39,754 nucleotides of DNA. It comes from Acholeplasmataceae bacterium. GTDB lineage: Bacteria > Bacillota_I > Bacilli_A > Acholeplasmatales > Acholeplasmataceae. Positions 16,716 through 24,808 of this stretch are shown here, one piece after another. Position 1 is the first letter of the stretch, and each line of letters opens with the position of its first letter. A program made the position numbers and the translations under genes. The stretch is taken from the NCBI GenBank assembly GCA_018400755.1, contig JAGYLU010000014.1, positions 1 through 39,754 of the forward strand, in the 5' to 3' direction. Below the pieces are notes generated by a model. It saw only the letters and a program-made list of their open reading frames with translations. It searched no databases and was not told where the DNA came from.

Positions 16716-16892
16716 TCACTTCTTATTGGCTTCTTTGGGCCCTTTATCATCAGGAAGCACACATCCGGCATCGCACTGTTTGGCGAATGCGCACCCCGCA
16801 CAGGGGTTTTTCCGTTTCTTGAAGCGTGAACGTAGAACAAACCCAAGAAACACACCCACAACCACTAGAATCACACCATCGATGAATGTCAT
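16716..16892 (-). CDS. FeoB-associated Cys-rich membrane protein (58 aa)
   Basis: This 58-residue protein has one N-terminal membrane helix (about residues 4-20), then a basic stretch RSRFKKRKN and a cysteine cluster NPCAGCAFAKQCDAGC with Cys at 31, 34, 40 and 44. This is the layout of the small FeoB-associated Cys-rich proteins found after feoB in many Bacillota. The ATG overlaps the feoB stop (ATGA), so it is translationally coupled. It may bind iron or regulate FeoB, but its role is not established. The tail is charged and lysine-rich. Confidence 0.9.
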   Translation of the reverse strand: MTFIDGVILVVVGVFLGFVLRSRFKKRKNPCAGCAFAKQCDAGCVLPDDKGPKEANKK

Positions 16893-18871
16893 AAGATGAC
16901 CTCAATCAGTCTGCCGGCTTGGAAAATGATCACCGCGACCACCCACGCCAAACCGGTCTGGAATAAGACCGCCCCAAGCATTTGCCTGGTCGATCCAAGC
17001 TCGCTTCTCATCGCGGCAATTGATCCGAAACATGGTGCGGAAAAGAGATTGAATGCCATGAACGCATACGCTGATGCCGGTGTGAAAAACGCAAACATGC
17101 TTGACTCAAAGATCAACAATCCCGTCGAGACTTCCTCTGAGAATCCGGAGATGATCGCCATCGAAGAGACCACTTGTTCCTTGGCAATCAGTCCTTGAAT
17201 CGCAGAGACCGCGACTCCCCAGTTCATCTCTCCGGTCATCGGATAGAAGATCCAGGCAAAGAGGTTCCCGAGTCCGGCCAGCATCGACTGATCGGCTGGG
17301 ACACCATAGGCAAACCGCCATGAGAAACTGATCAAAAACCACAAAACCACAGACGCGAGCACAATGATTGATCCGGCATTCTTGATGAAGGCAATCGTCT
17401 TACCTCCCACATCATAGGTCACATAGCGAAGATTAGGTACTTTATAGGAAGGGAGTTCCGATATATAGGAAGATGGCTTGCTTCTGAAGTAAAATCGGTT
17501 CATCAGAAGTGCCGAGAAAACGATGATCACAATCGCCAGAAAGTATAAGGATGCGCTTGCGAGCCCGGCATGACCGGTGAAAAAGTATCCGGCAAACAAG
17601 GTGATGATCGGCAACTTCGCACTACAGGGGATAAAGGGTGTGAGCATGATGGTCATCTTCTTCTCACCTTCATCCTTGATGGTCCTGGCCGACATGATCG
17701 CCGGGACCGAACAACCAGAACCAATGATAAAGGGAATCAGAGATTTCCCGGACAATCCGATTTTCCGAAACAACCGGTCCAGAAAGAAACTGATTCTTGC
17801 CATGTATCCGGATGTCTCAAGCAAGGCAATCAGCGTGAAGAGAATCATCAGCTGCGGAACAAACGAGAGAATCGCCCCAACGCCGGCAATGATCCCATCC
17901 ACCACCAGACTGACCGACCAGGCGGATGCTCCAAGACCAAGAAGGGTTGTTGTGGTCCACTCACCAAAATGGTCGATCATGGTACCGACAACCTCAACCG
18001 ACCATGAGCCAACAGCTCCGGCGGCGAGATAATAAATAGCGAACATGATGACGACAAAAATCGGAATAGCGGCGTATTTGTTCAAGAAGATCCGATCAAG
18101 CCGGTCGGTGGCGGACGGGGCCGTCCTTGTCACCTTGATGGCTTCATCCCTGATCATCTCGATGTGCCGATACCGTTCATCCGCAATCACCTGTTCCATG
18201 TCGCGGTTATATGACGACTGCACCCTTTCGATGATGGCGTGGTGTTCAGGAGTGGCATACGCGCTGGCAACGGGATCTTTCTCAAGCAACTTGACGGCAA
18301 AAAAACGTTGATGGATGAGGACCATCGATGCCTCGATTTCAGACAGACCTTTTTCAATCACATGGTCATAGATATGATCGTAGTTGTTCTTCCGGATGTG
18401 TCCGTTCTTGATGATCTGGATCAATTCAAACACACCGGTCTTCTTCAACGCCGAAACCGAGACAATGGTGGTGTCAAAACGCTCTTCGAGCGTCTTCAGA
18501 TCGATCGATATGCCATTGGTGACAGCAAGATCAGCCATGTTCAAAGCCATCAGGACCGGAATATCAAGTTCAAGGATCTGGGTGGTCAGATAGAAACTTC
18601 GCTCCATCGACGTTGAGTCAATGACATTGACAACCAGATCGATCTGTTCTTCGAGCAAATAGTCCCTGGCAATCTTTTCTTCCATCGTATAAGGTGACAA
18701 GGCATAAATCCCCGGCAAGTCAACGACTTCGATGTCCGAACCCCTTAGAAATCCACTCTTCTTCTCAATCGTCACCCCAGGCCAATTTCCGATCTTCTGG
18801 TTGGTGCCTGTCAACAAATTGAAAAGCGTGGTCTTCCCGGAGTTCTGGTTTCCAACAAGGGCGACTCTCAT
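16889..18871 (-). CDS. feoB: Ferrous iron transporter FeoB
   Basis: This is a 660-residue Fe2+ transporter of the inner membrane. The N-terminal G domain has G1 GNQNSGKTT (7-15), G3 VDLPG, G4 NMAD and a G5-like SALKKTG. A GDI-type helical domain follows to about residue 260. The C-terminal membrane part has the two Gate motifs, including IPFIIGSGCSVPAIM and PFIPCSAKLPI with the conserved cysteines. The length is normal. It overlaps feoA by 4 bases (ATGA) and the small Cys-rich gene by 4 bases, so the three are one operon. It probably supplies iron under reducing conditions. Confidence 0.97.
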   Translation of the reverse strand: MRVALVGNQNSGKTTLFNLLTGTNQKIGNWPGVTIEKKSGFLRGSDIEVVDLPGIYALSPYTMEEKIARDYLLEEQIDLVVNVIDSTSMERSFYLTTQILELDIPVLMALNMADLAVTNGISIDLKTLEERFDTTIVSVSALKKTGVFELIQIIKNGHIRKNNYDHIYDHVIEKGLSEIEASMVLIHQRFFAVKLLEKDPVASAYATPEHHAIIERVQSSYNRDMEQVIADERYRHIEMIRDEAIKVTRTAPSATDRLDRIFLNKYAAIPIFVVIMFAIYYLAAGAVGSWSVEVVGTMIDHFGEWTTTTLLGLGASAWSVSLVVDGIIAGVGAILSFVPQLMILFTLIALLETSGYMARISFFLDRLFRKIGLSGKSLIPFIIGSGCSVPAIMSARTIKDEGEKKMTIMLTPFIPCSAKLPIITLFAGYFFTGHAGLASASLYFLAIVIIVFSALLMNRFYFRSKPSSYISELPSYKVPNLRYVTYDVGGKTIAFIKNAGSIIVLASVVLWFLISFSWRFAYGVPADQSMLAGLGNLFAWIFYPMTGEMNWGVAVSAIQGLIAKEQVVSSMAIISGFSEEVSTGLLIFESSMFAFFTPASAYAFMAFNLFSAPCFGSIAAMRSELGSTRQMLGAVLFQTGLAWVVAVIIFQAGRLIEVIL

Positions 18872-19137
18872 GAGATCACCTCAACCATGATCTTCCTCAT
18901 ATCATCGCGTCTGAGACAAAGCTCATAACCTCTGAGATGAATGTCAACAGGGTCACCCAAAGGGGCGATCTTCTTGATGGTGACGAGGACACCTTCGGTC
19001 ATGCCCATATCAAAGAAACGCCTCCTCATCTCGGGATCAGAAGCGTCTATGGCAGTCACTTTGCCTTTTTGTCTGAGGGAAAGGTCCGATAAGGGGACGA
19101 TCTCTCCCGGAAGTGCCTGATAACGTCGTTTTCTCAT
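18868..19137 (-). CDS. feoA: Ferrous iron transport protein FeoA
   Basis: This is an 89-residue SH3-like cytosolic protein that works with FeoB. It shows the family pattern of a ligand-binding beta barrel: RRFFDMGMTEGVLVTIKKIAPLGDPVDIHLRGYELCLRRDD. Length and position immediately before feoB are typical. AAAGGAATC precedes the ATG. I see no clear Fur or DtxR box in the short leader. Confidence 0.95.
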   Translation of the reverse strand: MRKRRYQALPGEIVPLSDLSLRQKGKVTAIDASDPEMRRRFFDMGMTEGVLVTIKKIAPLGDPVDIHLRGYELCLRRDDMRKIMVEVIS

Positions 19138-19175
19138 GGTTTGATTCCTTTTGTTGTGGTGTCATGGTCACCCCC

Positions 19176-19204
19176 ATCATATGACGAAGACGCCCCAAAG
19201 TCAA
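19176..19204 (-). promoter_or_regulatory. Promoter of the feoA-feoB operon
   Basis: On the minus strand TTGACT (19199-19204), exactly 17 bases and TATGAT (19176-19181) lie about 40 bases upstream of feoA. Both hexamers match consensus at five of six positions. Confidence 0.78.
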
Positions 19205-19219
19205 ACGATATCATCACAT

Positions 19220-19253
19220 AGAAAAACGCTTGTCTATTGACTATAAACAAGCG
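19220..19253 (-). terminator. Terminator of the crt-phr operon
   Basis: On the minus strand CGCTTGTTTATAG-TCAA-TAGACAAGCG-type pairing is followed by TTTTTC. It starts 22 bases after the photolyase stop and just precedes the feo promoter. Confidence 0.82.
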
Positions 19254-19275
19254 CTTTGTTCATCATAAAGACATA

Positions 19276-20667
19276 TCAGCCATGCATCGCTTTGAGACCC
19301 TCAATACGTCTGACATAGGCATCGATATCGAATTTGCGTTCAAGCCCTTTGTCATTCATATATCTGAGTTTCCCAAAGATCTGCCGTTCCGTCCACGGAC
19401 GGTCATGACGTCCGAAACACCATGCGACACCCGTATATGAATTGGGATCCCGCCCATCGATGAAATAGGTGTTGTTGAGCCATATGATCCGCTCAAAGGC
19501 TTCCTTGTAAGTCAGACTCCATTCAATCACTTTCTTCGCCCAATACATCCGCATGTAGTTATGCATGTATCCGGTGAGTCGCATCTCATCCATCGCCGCA
19601 TTCCAATAAGGATCATGCGTCTTGGCCTGTTCAAGGCTCTCCCTCTCATAAAGATAAGGTCTGAAATCTTCCAAATGATCGTCCATTGTCTCATAAGCCC
19701 ATGGGTGTGTCATCGATTCAAAGGTATCATAACCTTCATGGTACCACACAAAATTGAATGCGAGTTCACGGCGGACAAGGAGTTGTTCGATATAACCATC
19801 AAAGGAGAGTCCCTCATCAATCAACCCTTCTGATTGGGCTTTGAACATCCGCTCAAGAATCTCGAGAGCAGAGATCTGTCCAAAATGAAGGTACATTGAC
19901 ATCTTTGAGGTCAGTTCCAAAGCGGGATCGTTGGACCGTTCGTAGTCGTTGGCCTTATGATTGATGAAGTCTTCCAAGAGCCGCCTGGCTTCAAGATATC
20001 CACCACGATAGATCGGGCTTTCTTTGATGGCCCGGTCAATCGTGATCTTTTGAAGGAGTCCCTCTGTATCCTTGGGATCATGACTAGATCCAATCGGAAA
20101 GTTACCACCATGATATTTGGGCAGTCTCTTGAAATCCCTGAACGATTGATACAGTTTCCTAATCTTCGGTCTTAAGGTATACGCGCCATATTCGGTCTTG
20201 TCAGAGGCGACTCTGACTGGGACGATCAGATCCGTATCGACGGCATGAACGGCCAATCCGGGCGTCTCATCAAGACGGGTGATGATCGTCCTTCGCCACT
20301 GTCTTTGGGTCTTCAGATAGCCCTCGTCCATCACCAGAAGCCTGGCCTCTTTGGCCAGGTCAGCGATGATCTCTTCTGGCACACCGATTCTAACGGCAAA
20401 AGGGATTCCCAGACGCTCAAGCTCAATCGCAGTTTCCCTGATCCCTTCTAGCATGAAGCGGTAATGTCTCAGATTCGCATCCGGATACCCGTCGGTCAAA
20501 ACAAAAACCACGACCAAAGGACATCCCATGGCATGTGATGATTCGATCGCACAAGCCAGGGCGTGGTTGTATTGGACGCGTTGGGACTGCTGCATCCAGT
20601 ATAGGACATAACGACCAGAATGGTTCTCTGTCCCTTCTTTCATAACCGTGATCCGTTTGTCGTTCAT
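19276..20667 (-). CDS. phr: Class II CPD photolyase
   Basis: This is a 463-residue flavoprotein that uses blue light to split cyclobutane pyrimidine dimers. Class II signatures are present: YVLYWMQQSQRVQYNHAL at the start of the antenna domain, the FAD-domain SMYLHFGQIS, the strongly conserved LVRRELAFNFVWY, then LTGYMHNYMRMYWAKKVIEW and GRDPNSYTGVAWCFGRHDRPW. The length is typical of the class. The ATG at 20667 overlaps the DUF92 stop (ATGA), so it is the last gene of the carotenoid operon. A lone photolyase gene is common, but this linkage to carotenoid genes and a divergent heliorhodopsin is notable. Confidence 0.96.
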   Translation of the reverse strand: MNDKRITVMKEGTENHSGRYVLYWMQQSQRVQYNHALACAIESSHAMGCPLVVVFVLTDGYPDANLRHYRFMLEGIRETAIELERLGIPFAVRIGVPEEIIADLAKEARLLVMDEGYLKTQRQWRRTIITRLDETPGLAVHAVDTDLIVPVRVASDKTEYGAYTLRPKIRKLYQSFRDFKRLPKYHGGNFPIGSSHDPKDTEGLLQKITIDRAIKESPIYRGGYLEARRLLEDFINHKANDYERSNDPALELTSKMSMYLHFGQISALEILERMFKAQSEGLIDEGLSFDGYIEQLLVRRELAFNFVWYHEGYDTFESMTHPWAYETMDDHLEDFRPYLYERESLEQAKTHDPYWNAAMDEMRLTGYMHNYMRMYWAKKVIEWSLTYKEAFERIIWLNNTYFIDGRDPNSYTGVAWCFGRHDRPWTERQIFGKLRYMNDKGLERKFDIDAYVRRIEGLKAMHG

Positions 20668-21461
20668 ACGGCAAACATCAATACCGTGATGACGGATGCT
20701 GAAAGCGAACTCAGGAAATTGACGGCATCATTGGTGATCAAGGCAAAGCCGGATGCCAAGATGACTTTCTCATCCGGTAACCATTTGACCTCGGTGATCC
20801 GACCGGAGAGAACACCTTTGTATTTGGCTTGGATGATCGCGCCGAGATAACTGTCAATGAAACAGCCTAGAAATCCCCCCACCGCGATGATGGTGGCAAA
20901 ATAAATGGTATTTTGAAGTGTCAATGTCGCTGTCAGGCCATAGATCAGCAGGAAGACGAGTGAGATGAGAAGCGCACCAAAAAAAGATGCCATGGTCCCG
21001 AGTTTGGAAATCGCGCCGGAGATGCCGCGCTCTACCTCCTTGAAGTTGATGATCGAATACGTCTTTCCTTTGGACAGTGAGCCAATCTCCGATGCCCAAG
21101 TATCGGAATTGCTGGTCGCGATCGATACCACGGCCGCGACCAGATAGATCTCTTTTTGAACGAAAAAATAGATGAGCGAGAAGAACGTCGCGACCAACGC
21201 ATTCGAAATGACCTGGACGTAGTTCCTTCCGTTTTTCTCCTTGTCTCTGGGGTCAATCCTGTCATGGATCTTGGTGATCACAGACGATGAGATGAAAAAC
21301 GCGATCAGGGGTCCCCAGACAAGCATCCCGGCTGAGACATAAATGACACTTCCAAAAAACACGGCCGCAATCAGCCCACTCAAGGAAAGTGACTTCTTCA
21401 TATATGCAAGCCCGGCAACGACCAAGCTGATGACAAGACCAATGATCAGATCAAATCCCAT
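20664..21461 (-). CDS. DUF92 family protein (homologue of phytyl-phosphate kinase VTE6)
   Basis: This is a 265-residue membrane protein with about six or seven hydrophobic segments. The family core is present: VVSIATSNSDTWASEIGSLS, then KEVERGISGAISKLGTMASFFGA and the C-terminal TNDAVNFLSSL. The plant and cyanobacterial member VTE6 phosphorylates phytyl phosphate to the diphosphate. By family and neighbours I infer that this enzyme makes a prenyl diphosphate, perhaps geranylgeranyl or farnesyl diphosphate, for CrtB. A good site (GAAGGGGGA) precedes the ATG. The gene starts 15 bases after the kinase stop and overlaps phr by 4. The substrate is unproven. Confidence 0.88.
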   Translation of the reverse strand: MGFDLIIGLVISLVVAGLAYMKKSLSLSGLIAAVFFGSVIYVSAGMLVWGPLIAFFISSSVITKIHDRIDPRDKEKNGRNYVQVISNALVATFFSLIYFFVQKEIYLVAAVVSIATSNSDTWASEIGSLSKGKTYSIINFKEVERGISGAISKLGTMASFFGALLISLVFLLIYGLTATLTLQNTIYFATIIAVGGFLGCFIDSYLGAIIQAKYKGVLSGRITEVKWLPDEKVILASGFALITNDAVNFLSSLSASVITVLMFAV

Positions 21462-21476
21462 GGTGTCCCCCTTCGA

Positions 21477-22133
21477 TCAAACGAGCAAGACGATCAGCAT
21501 CGTCGCCAGAAAGGCCGCACCTGGGACCGTCAGGTTGTCCAAACCCTTTGGGGTCACAAGTTCAACCACAGTGGAAACCACCGCCACCGCAAGTGCGATC
21601 AGAAGCCAGCCGACGGGATTCAAGATCAACAAGATGATGGCGGTGACGGCAAACGATGCCAGAAACATCGCCGCTGTCCCTTCAACCGATTTTCCGTTGA
21701 TCAATCGGTGTTTTCCATACTTGGTCCCGATGACAGCTGCCAAGCCATCACCATAGCCCATGACCAGAATACCGATCAGGCCCGCATACAATGGAATCGA
21801 TTCAAACCCGAAAGACAGTGAGACCAAAACCAAAAGTGAGACCGGAAACCAGACGGTACCAAGATTGCCGTTACCACTTCGTTCCATGGCTTTGATCAGG
21901 TTCATCCTGTAAGACAAGTAATTCAGGGCAATGAAGGTGACTGGTGGAATGATCGCCGCCCAGACATTGTCAGCGAAGTAGATCATCGCGATGATGTACC
22001 AGTTCGAAACCCCGATGTGGATGAACTTCCTCGCCCCTTCATCACCAAAGACATGTTTGTTTTGAAGCAACGTTGACATACCAATCACAAGAAAGATAAA
22101 ACCGTAAGAGAGTACAAATCCCAACCAGATCAT
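21477..22133 (-). CDS. CTP-dependent prenol kinase family (phytol/dolichol kinase, VTE5/SEC59-like)
   Basis: This is a 218-residue membrane protein of the phosphatidate-cytidylyltransferase-like fold. The signatures are DEGARKFIHIGVSNWYI near the N-terminus and GYGDGLAAVIGTKYGKH...NGKSVEGTAAMF, the CTP-binding pattern of VTE5, SEC59 and DGK1 kinases. Such enzymes phosphorylate phytol, dolichol or diacylglycerol. Next to the DUF92 gene, a two-step prenol to prenyl-diphosphate salvage is the simplest reading. It overlaps crtB by 4 bases (ATGA) and has AAAAGGAG 9 bases before the ATG. A diacylglycerol kinase role cannot be ruled out. Confidence 0.87.
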   Translation of the reverse strand: MIWLGFVLSYGFIFLVIGMSTLLQNKHVFGDEGARKFIHIGVSNWYIIAMIYFADNVWAAIIPPVTFIALNYLSYRMNLIKAMERSGNGNLGTVWFPVSLLVLVSLSFGFESIPLYAGLIGILVMGYGDGLAAVIGTKYGKHRLINGKSVEGTAAMFLASFAVTAIILLILNPVGWLLIALAVAVVSTVVELVTPKGLDNLTVPGAAFLATMLIVLLV

Positions 22134-23083
22134 ATAGAAGTTCTCCTTTTCTGCGTTTGTCTGAATTGTTCGATGAGGGCCTTCTTCTGGGCGTCACTCA
22201 CGTAGTTTTTCTTGGTAAACACATCATAATCCGATGCCCTGATGGCATCAAGGATGCCTCTGTACAAGATGATGGAAAGCCCAAGAGGGATTCTGGCATC
22301 AAATGGAAAGAGATGCAAGTTTTCAAGCGATTTGTCATAATAGCGTTCAGCATGACCCGCCAGTTCTTCAAATAGATTGATGAAGCCCTGGGTGATCCTT
22401 CCTTCGGCCAAATCGGCTTTGGTGACCTGATGGCGAGCCATCAGATCTTGGGGCAGATAGATGCGGTTGTTTCTTTGATCCTCACCGACATCTCTTAGGA
22501 TGTTGGTGAGCTGCATGGCATATCCAAGCTCATCAGCAAAGGTCATCAGGACATCCTTGGACCTTGGAGCGAGAATGGGCACCAACATCCGGCCAACGGT
22601 TGAGGCCACATGATAACAATACTTGAGTAAGTCATCCAATGTCTGATAGCCCTGATGCTTGAAATCCATCCGCTGGCCTTCGATCATCTCAAAGTATGGC
22701 TTGAAGAGGTAATCCTTGCCATAGAGGCGTCTGACATCCGAAAGCGCTCTGAAGATCACATCATCGATCTTCTCACCTTGGACAAAACGGGCAAGCGCGT
22801 CTTCTAGAGCATCCAGGCCATCTGAATCTTGGTTCTCATCGATCAGGTCATCCGCCTTCCGGCAGAAGGCATAAACCGCATAGACCGCGTTTCTCTTCCT
22901 TCTGTTTCTGATTGCGGAAAAGGCTTTGTAAAAGGTTTTTGAGTTCTTCTTGATGATCATCTCGCAGTGTTTGTAATCATCTTGTAGTCTAAGTGCCAGA
23001 AACAACCGATATCCAAGAAAGGTCGCGAGAGACACAATCAGAGCCACAATCGTGACTGGATGAAAAATGAGATCTGTCATCAT
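22130..23083 (-). CDS. crtB: Phytoene/squalene synthase family protein (CrtB or CrtM-like)
   Basis: This 317-residue enzyme condenses two prenyl diphosphates head to head to make phytoene (C40) or dehydrosqualene (C30). The first Asp-rich motif is YAFCRKADDLID and the second is MQLTNILRDVGED, both intact, with NRIYLPQD after it. An added N-terminal hydrophobic helix (about residues 8-30, VTIVALIVSLATFLGYRLFL) would anchor it to the membrane; typical CrtB proteins lack this. It overlaps crtI and the kinase gene by 4 bases on each side. Whether the chain length is C30 or C40 cannot be told by eye, and this decides whether retinal could be reached. Confidence 0.93.
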   Translation of the reverse strand: MMTDLIFHPVTIVALIVSLATFLGYRLFLALRLQDDYKHCEMIIKKNSKTFYKAFSAIRNRRKRNAVYAVYAFCRKADDLIDENQDSDGLDALEDALARFVQGEKIDDVIFRALSDVRRLYGKDYLFKPYFEMIEGQRMDFKHQGYQTLDDLLKYCYHVASTVGRMLVPILAPRSKDVLMTFADELGYAMQLTNILRDVGEDQRNNRIYLPQDLMARHQVTKADLAEGRITQGFINLFEELAGHAERYYDKSLENLHLFPFDARIPLGLSIILYRGILDAIRASDYDVFTKKNYVSDAQKKALIEQFRQTQKRRTSI

Positions 23084-24570
23084 GGCCGGATATCCCTCAA
23101 AATCTCATTCACAGCAATCCTCGCACTGATCAAAACAATTGGCACCCCGGCACCGGGGTGGTTGCTGCTACCGGCAAAGTAGAGGCCTTTGACCTTTTTG
23201 GATGTCGCCTGGGGGCGGAAATAGAGACTTTGCGAAAGCGTTGGCTGAAGTCCGAAGGTCGCGCCGAACTGAAGATTGAACATCGACTCGAATGTCTTGG
23301 GTGTATAGATGTGCTCAACCTCGATATGTTTTTCAATCTCTTCAAAACCATCGATTTTTTCGATCATCCGGATGATTTTGTCACGGGTTGTCCTGATCTC
23401 TTCTTGGGACCACGAAGCGGACCCTTTTTGCATAGAGGGTACCGGAACCAGGACATAGAAGCCATCTTTGCCTTCTGGTGCGACCGAAGGATCGATCTGT
23501 GAAGGCGAATACATGTAGAAACTCGGATCATCAGGAACATTGAACGCAAACAAGTCATCAATGTTCTTGCGGAAGTCTTTGGCAAACCGCAAGCTATGGA
23601 CTGTCGTCGGAATCTTCTTGTCAAGCCCCAGATATAAGATGAATGTTGAGGAGGAATAAGTCATCTTTTGGGTGGTTTTTTTAAGTGTGTAAGGTTTTTT
23701 GTGTTTGTCTTCCTTGATCAGATGGTTCATAGCCCACGGGAAATCGGCATTCGAGAGGACGACATCAGCCTTGATGAATCCCTTCTTGGTCATAATACCT
23801 GTGACCCGGTTGCTTTCAATCACGATCTCTTCCACTTGGCTTTCAAGGATGATCTTGCCACCAAGTTCCTCAAACCTTTTGGCCATGGCAACTGCCATCT
23901 GATACATGCCACCTTTGATATACCATACCCCATAGAGCAGTTCAATCATGGGAATGATGGTATAGATCGATGGTCCGGAAAAAGGTGAGACGCCAACATA
24001 CAAGGTTTGGAATGTCAATGCTTTTCTAAGGTTGTCATCCTTGACAAACCTTGAAATGGACTGATACGCACTGTTGAGTGTTCGCAGTCTAAGCGCTTGA
24101 TAAAGCGACTTCGGGTTAAAGAAGTCGCTGGCTTTGCGAAATGGCTTTTCGATGAAATGTTCTTTTGCGATCAGATATCGTTTATAGACATCAGCAAGAT
24201 ACGCCAAATACCCATGCGCATCACGATCACTGATCGATTCGAGTCCCTTGATCAGTTTGGTGAGATTGGTTGAGATTTCAAAGGCATGATGTCCATCAAA
24301 GTGGATGGTATTCATCGGTTCAAGTAGGTCCATGCTGAAATAATCGCGGGGATTCGCGCCTGAGGCAAGAAACACGTCATCGTATTCTTGTGGCATCATG
24401 ACAATGGTCGGGCCAACATCAAAAACAAATCCCTTGTCTTCGATCTGATACATCCGACCACCAATTTTGGGGTTTTTCTCATGGATCTCGACATCGAATC
24501 CCAATGCCTGCAGTCTGATCCCTGCGGCCAGTCCGGCGGTTCCGGCACCGATGACAATGACTTTCGCCAT
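23080..24570 (-). CDS. crtI: Carotenoid desaturase (phytoene or dehydrosqualene desaturase, CrtI/CrtN family)
   Basis: This 496-residue FAD oxidoreductase introduces double bases into the colourless precursor made by CrtB. The N-terminal VIVIGAGTAGLAAGIRLQALG is the dinucleotide-binding fold, followed by EKNPKIGGRMYQIEDKGFVFDVGPTIVMMP. The C-terminal GLYFAGSSNHPGAGVPIVLISARIA is the hallmark of the CrtI family. I start at ATG 24570 because AAGGAAG lies 8 bases before it; the upstream GTG at 24579 is within that region. It is the first gene of the crtI-crtB-kinase-DUF92-phr operon and diverges from the heliorhodopsin gene across 238 bases. Confidence 0.94.
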   Translation of the reverse strand: MAKVIVIGAGTAGLAAGIRLQALGFDVEIHEKNPKIGGRMYQIEDKGFVFDVGPTIVMMPQEYDDVFLASGANPRDYFSMDLLEPMNTIHFDGHHAFEISTNLTKLIKGLESISDRDAHGYLAYLADVYKRYLIAKEHFIEKPFRKASDFFNPKSLYQALRLRTLNSAYQSISRFVKDDNLRKALTFQTLYVGVSPFSGPSIYTIIPMIELLYGVWYIKGGMYQMAVAMAKRFEELGGKIILESQVEEIVIESNRVTGIMTKKGFIKADVVLSNADFPWAMNHLIKEDKHKKPYTLKKTTQKMTYSSSTFILYLGLDKKIPTTVHSLRFAKDFRKNIDDLFAFNVPDDPSFYMYSPSQIDPSVAPEGKDGFYVLVPVPSMQKGSASWSQEEIRTTRDKIIRMIEKIDGFEEIEKHIEVEHIYTPKTFESMFNLQFGATFGLQPTLSQSLYFRPQATSKKVKGLYFAGSSNHPGAGVPIVLISARIAVNEILRDIRP

Positions 24571-24808
24571 AGAAGTCACTTCCTTATCACATCTATTCTA
24601 TCATAAACCCCTATTTGAGAGGCATATTTCTGACTTCCAGGGTTCTCCTCAGCCATATTCTCACACAAGATACGACATGCTTCACACAATCAAGTTCATT
24701 CTTAATTTGTTCGTAAGCGATAATGCACATACATAGCCAAACCGCTCCCATTTGGTGGTATAATGTGGGCGTATCACGTGCAATCCTATAACATTGGAGG
24801 GTTTTAAA
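24571..24808. promoter_or_regulatory. Divergent regulatory region between crtI and heliorhodopsin
   Basis: This 238-base gap holds the control signals for two divergent units. TCACACAA occurs twice, at 24661-24668 and 24682-24689, exactly 21 bases apart (two DNA turns). On the plus strand an extended -10 (TGGTATAAT) serves the heliorhodopsin gene. For crtI only weak -10-like strings (TATGAT, TAGAAT near 24590-24606 on the minus strand) are seen. A shared light or stress regulator is possible but not shown. Confidence 0.6.
24756..24764 (+). promoter_or_regulatory. Extended -10 promoter of the heliorhodopsin gene
   Basis: TGG followed by TATAAT (24759-24764) lies 44 bases before the ATG. The -35 position (24736-24741) is poor, which fits an extended -10 promoter or one that needs an activator. 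Confidence 0.7.
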
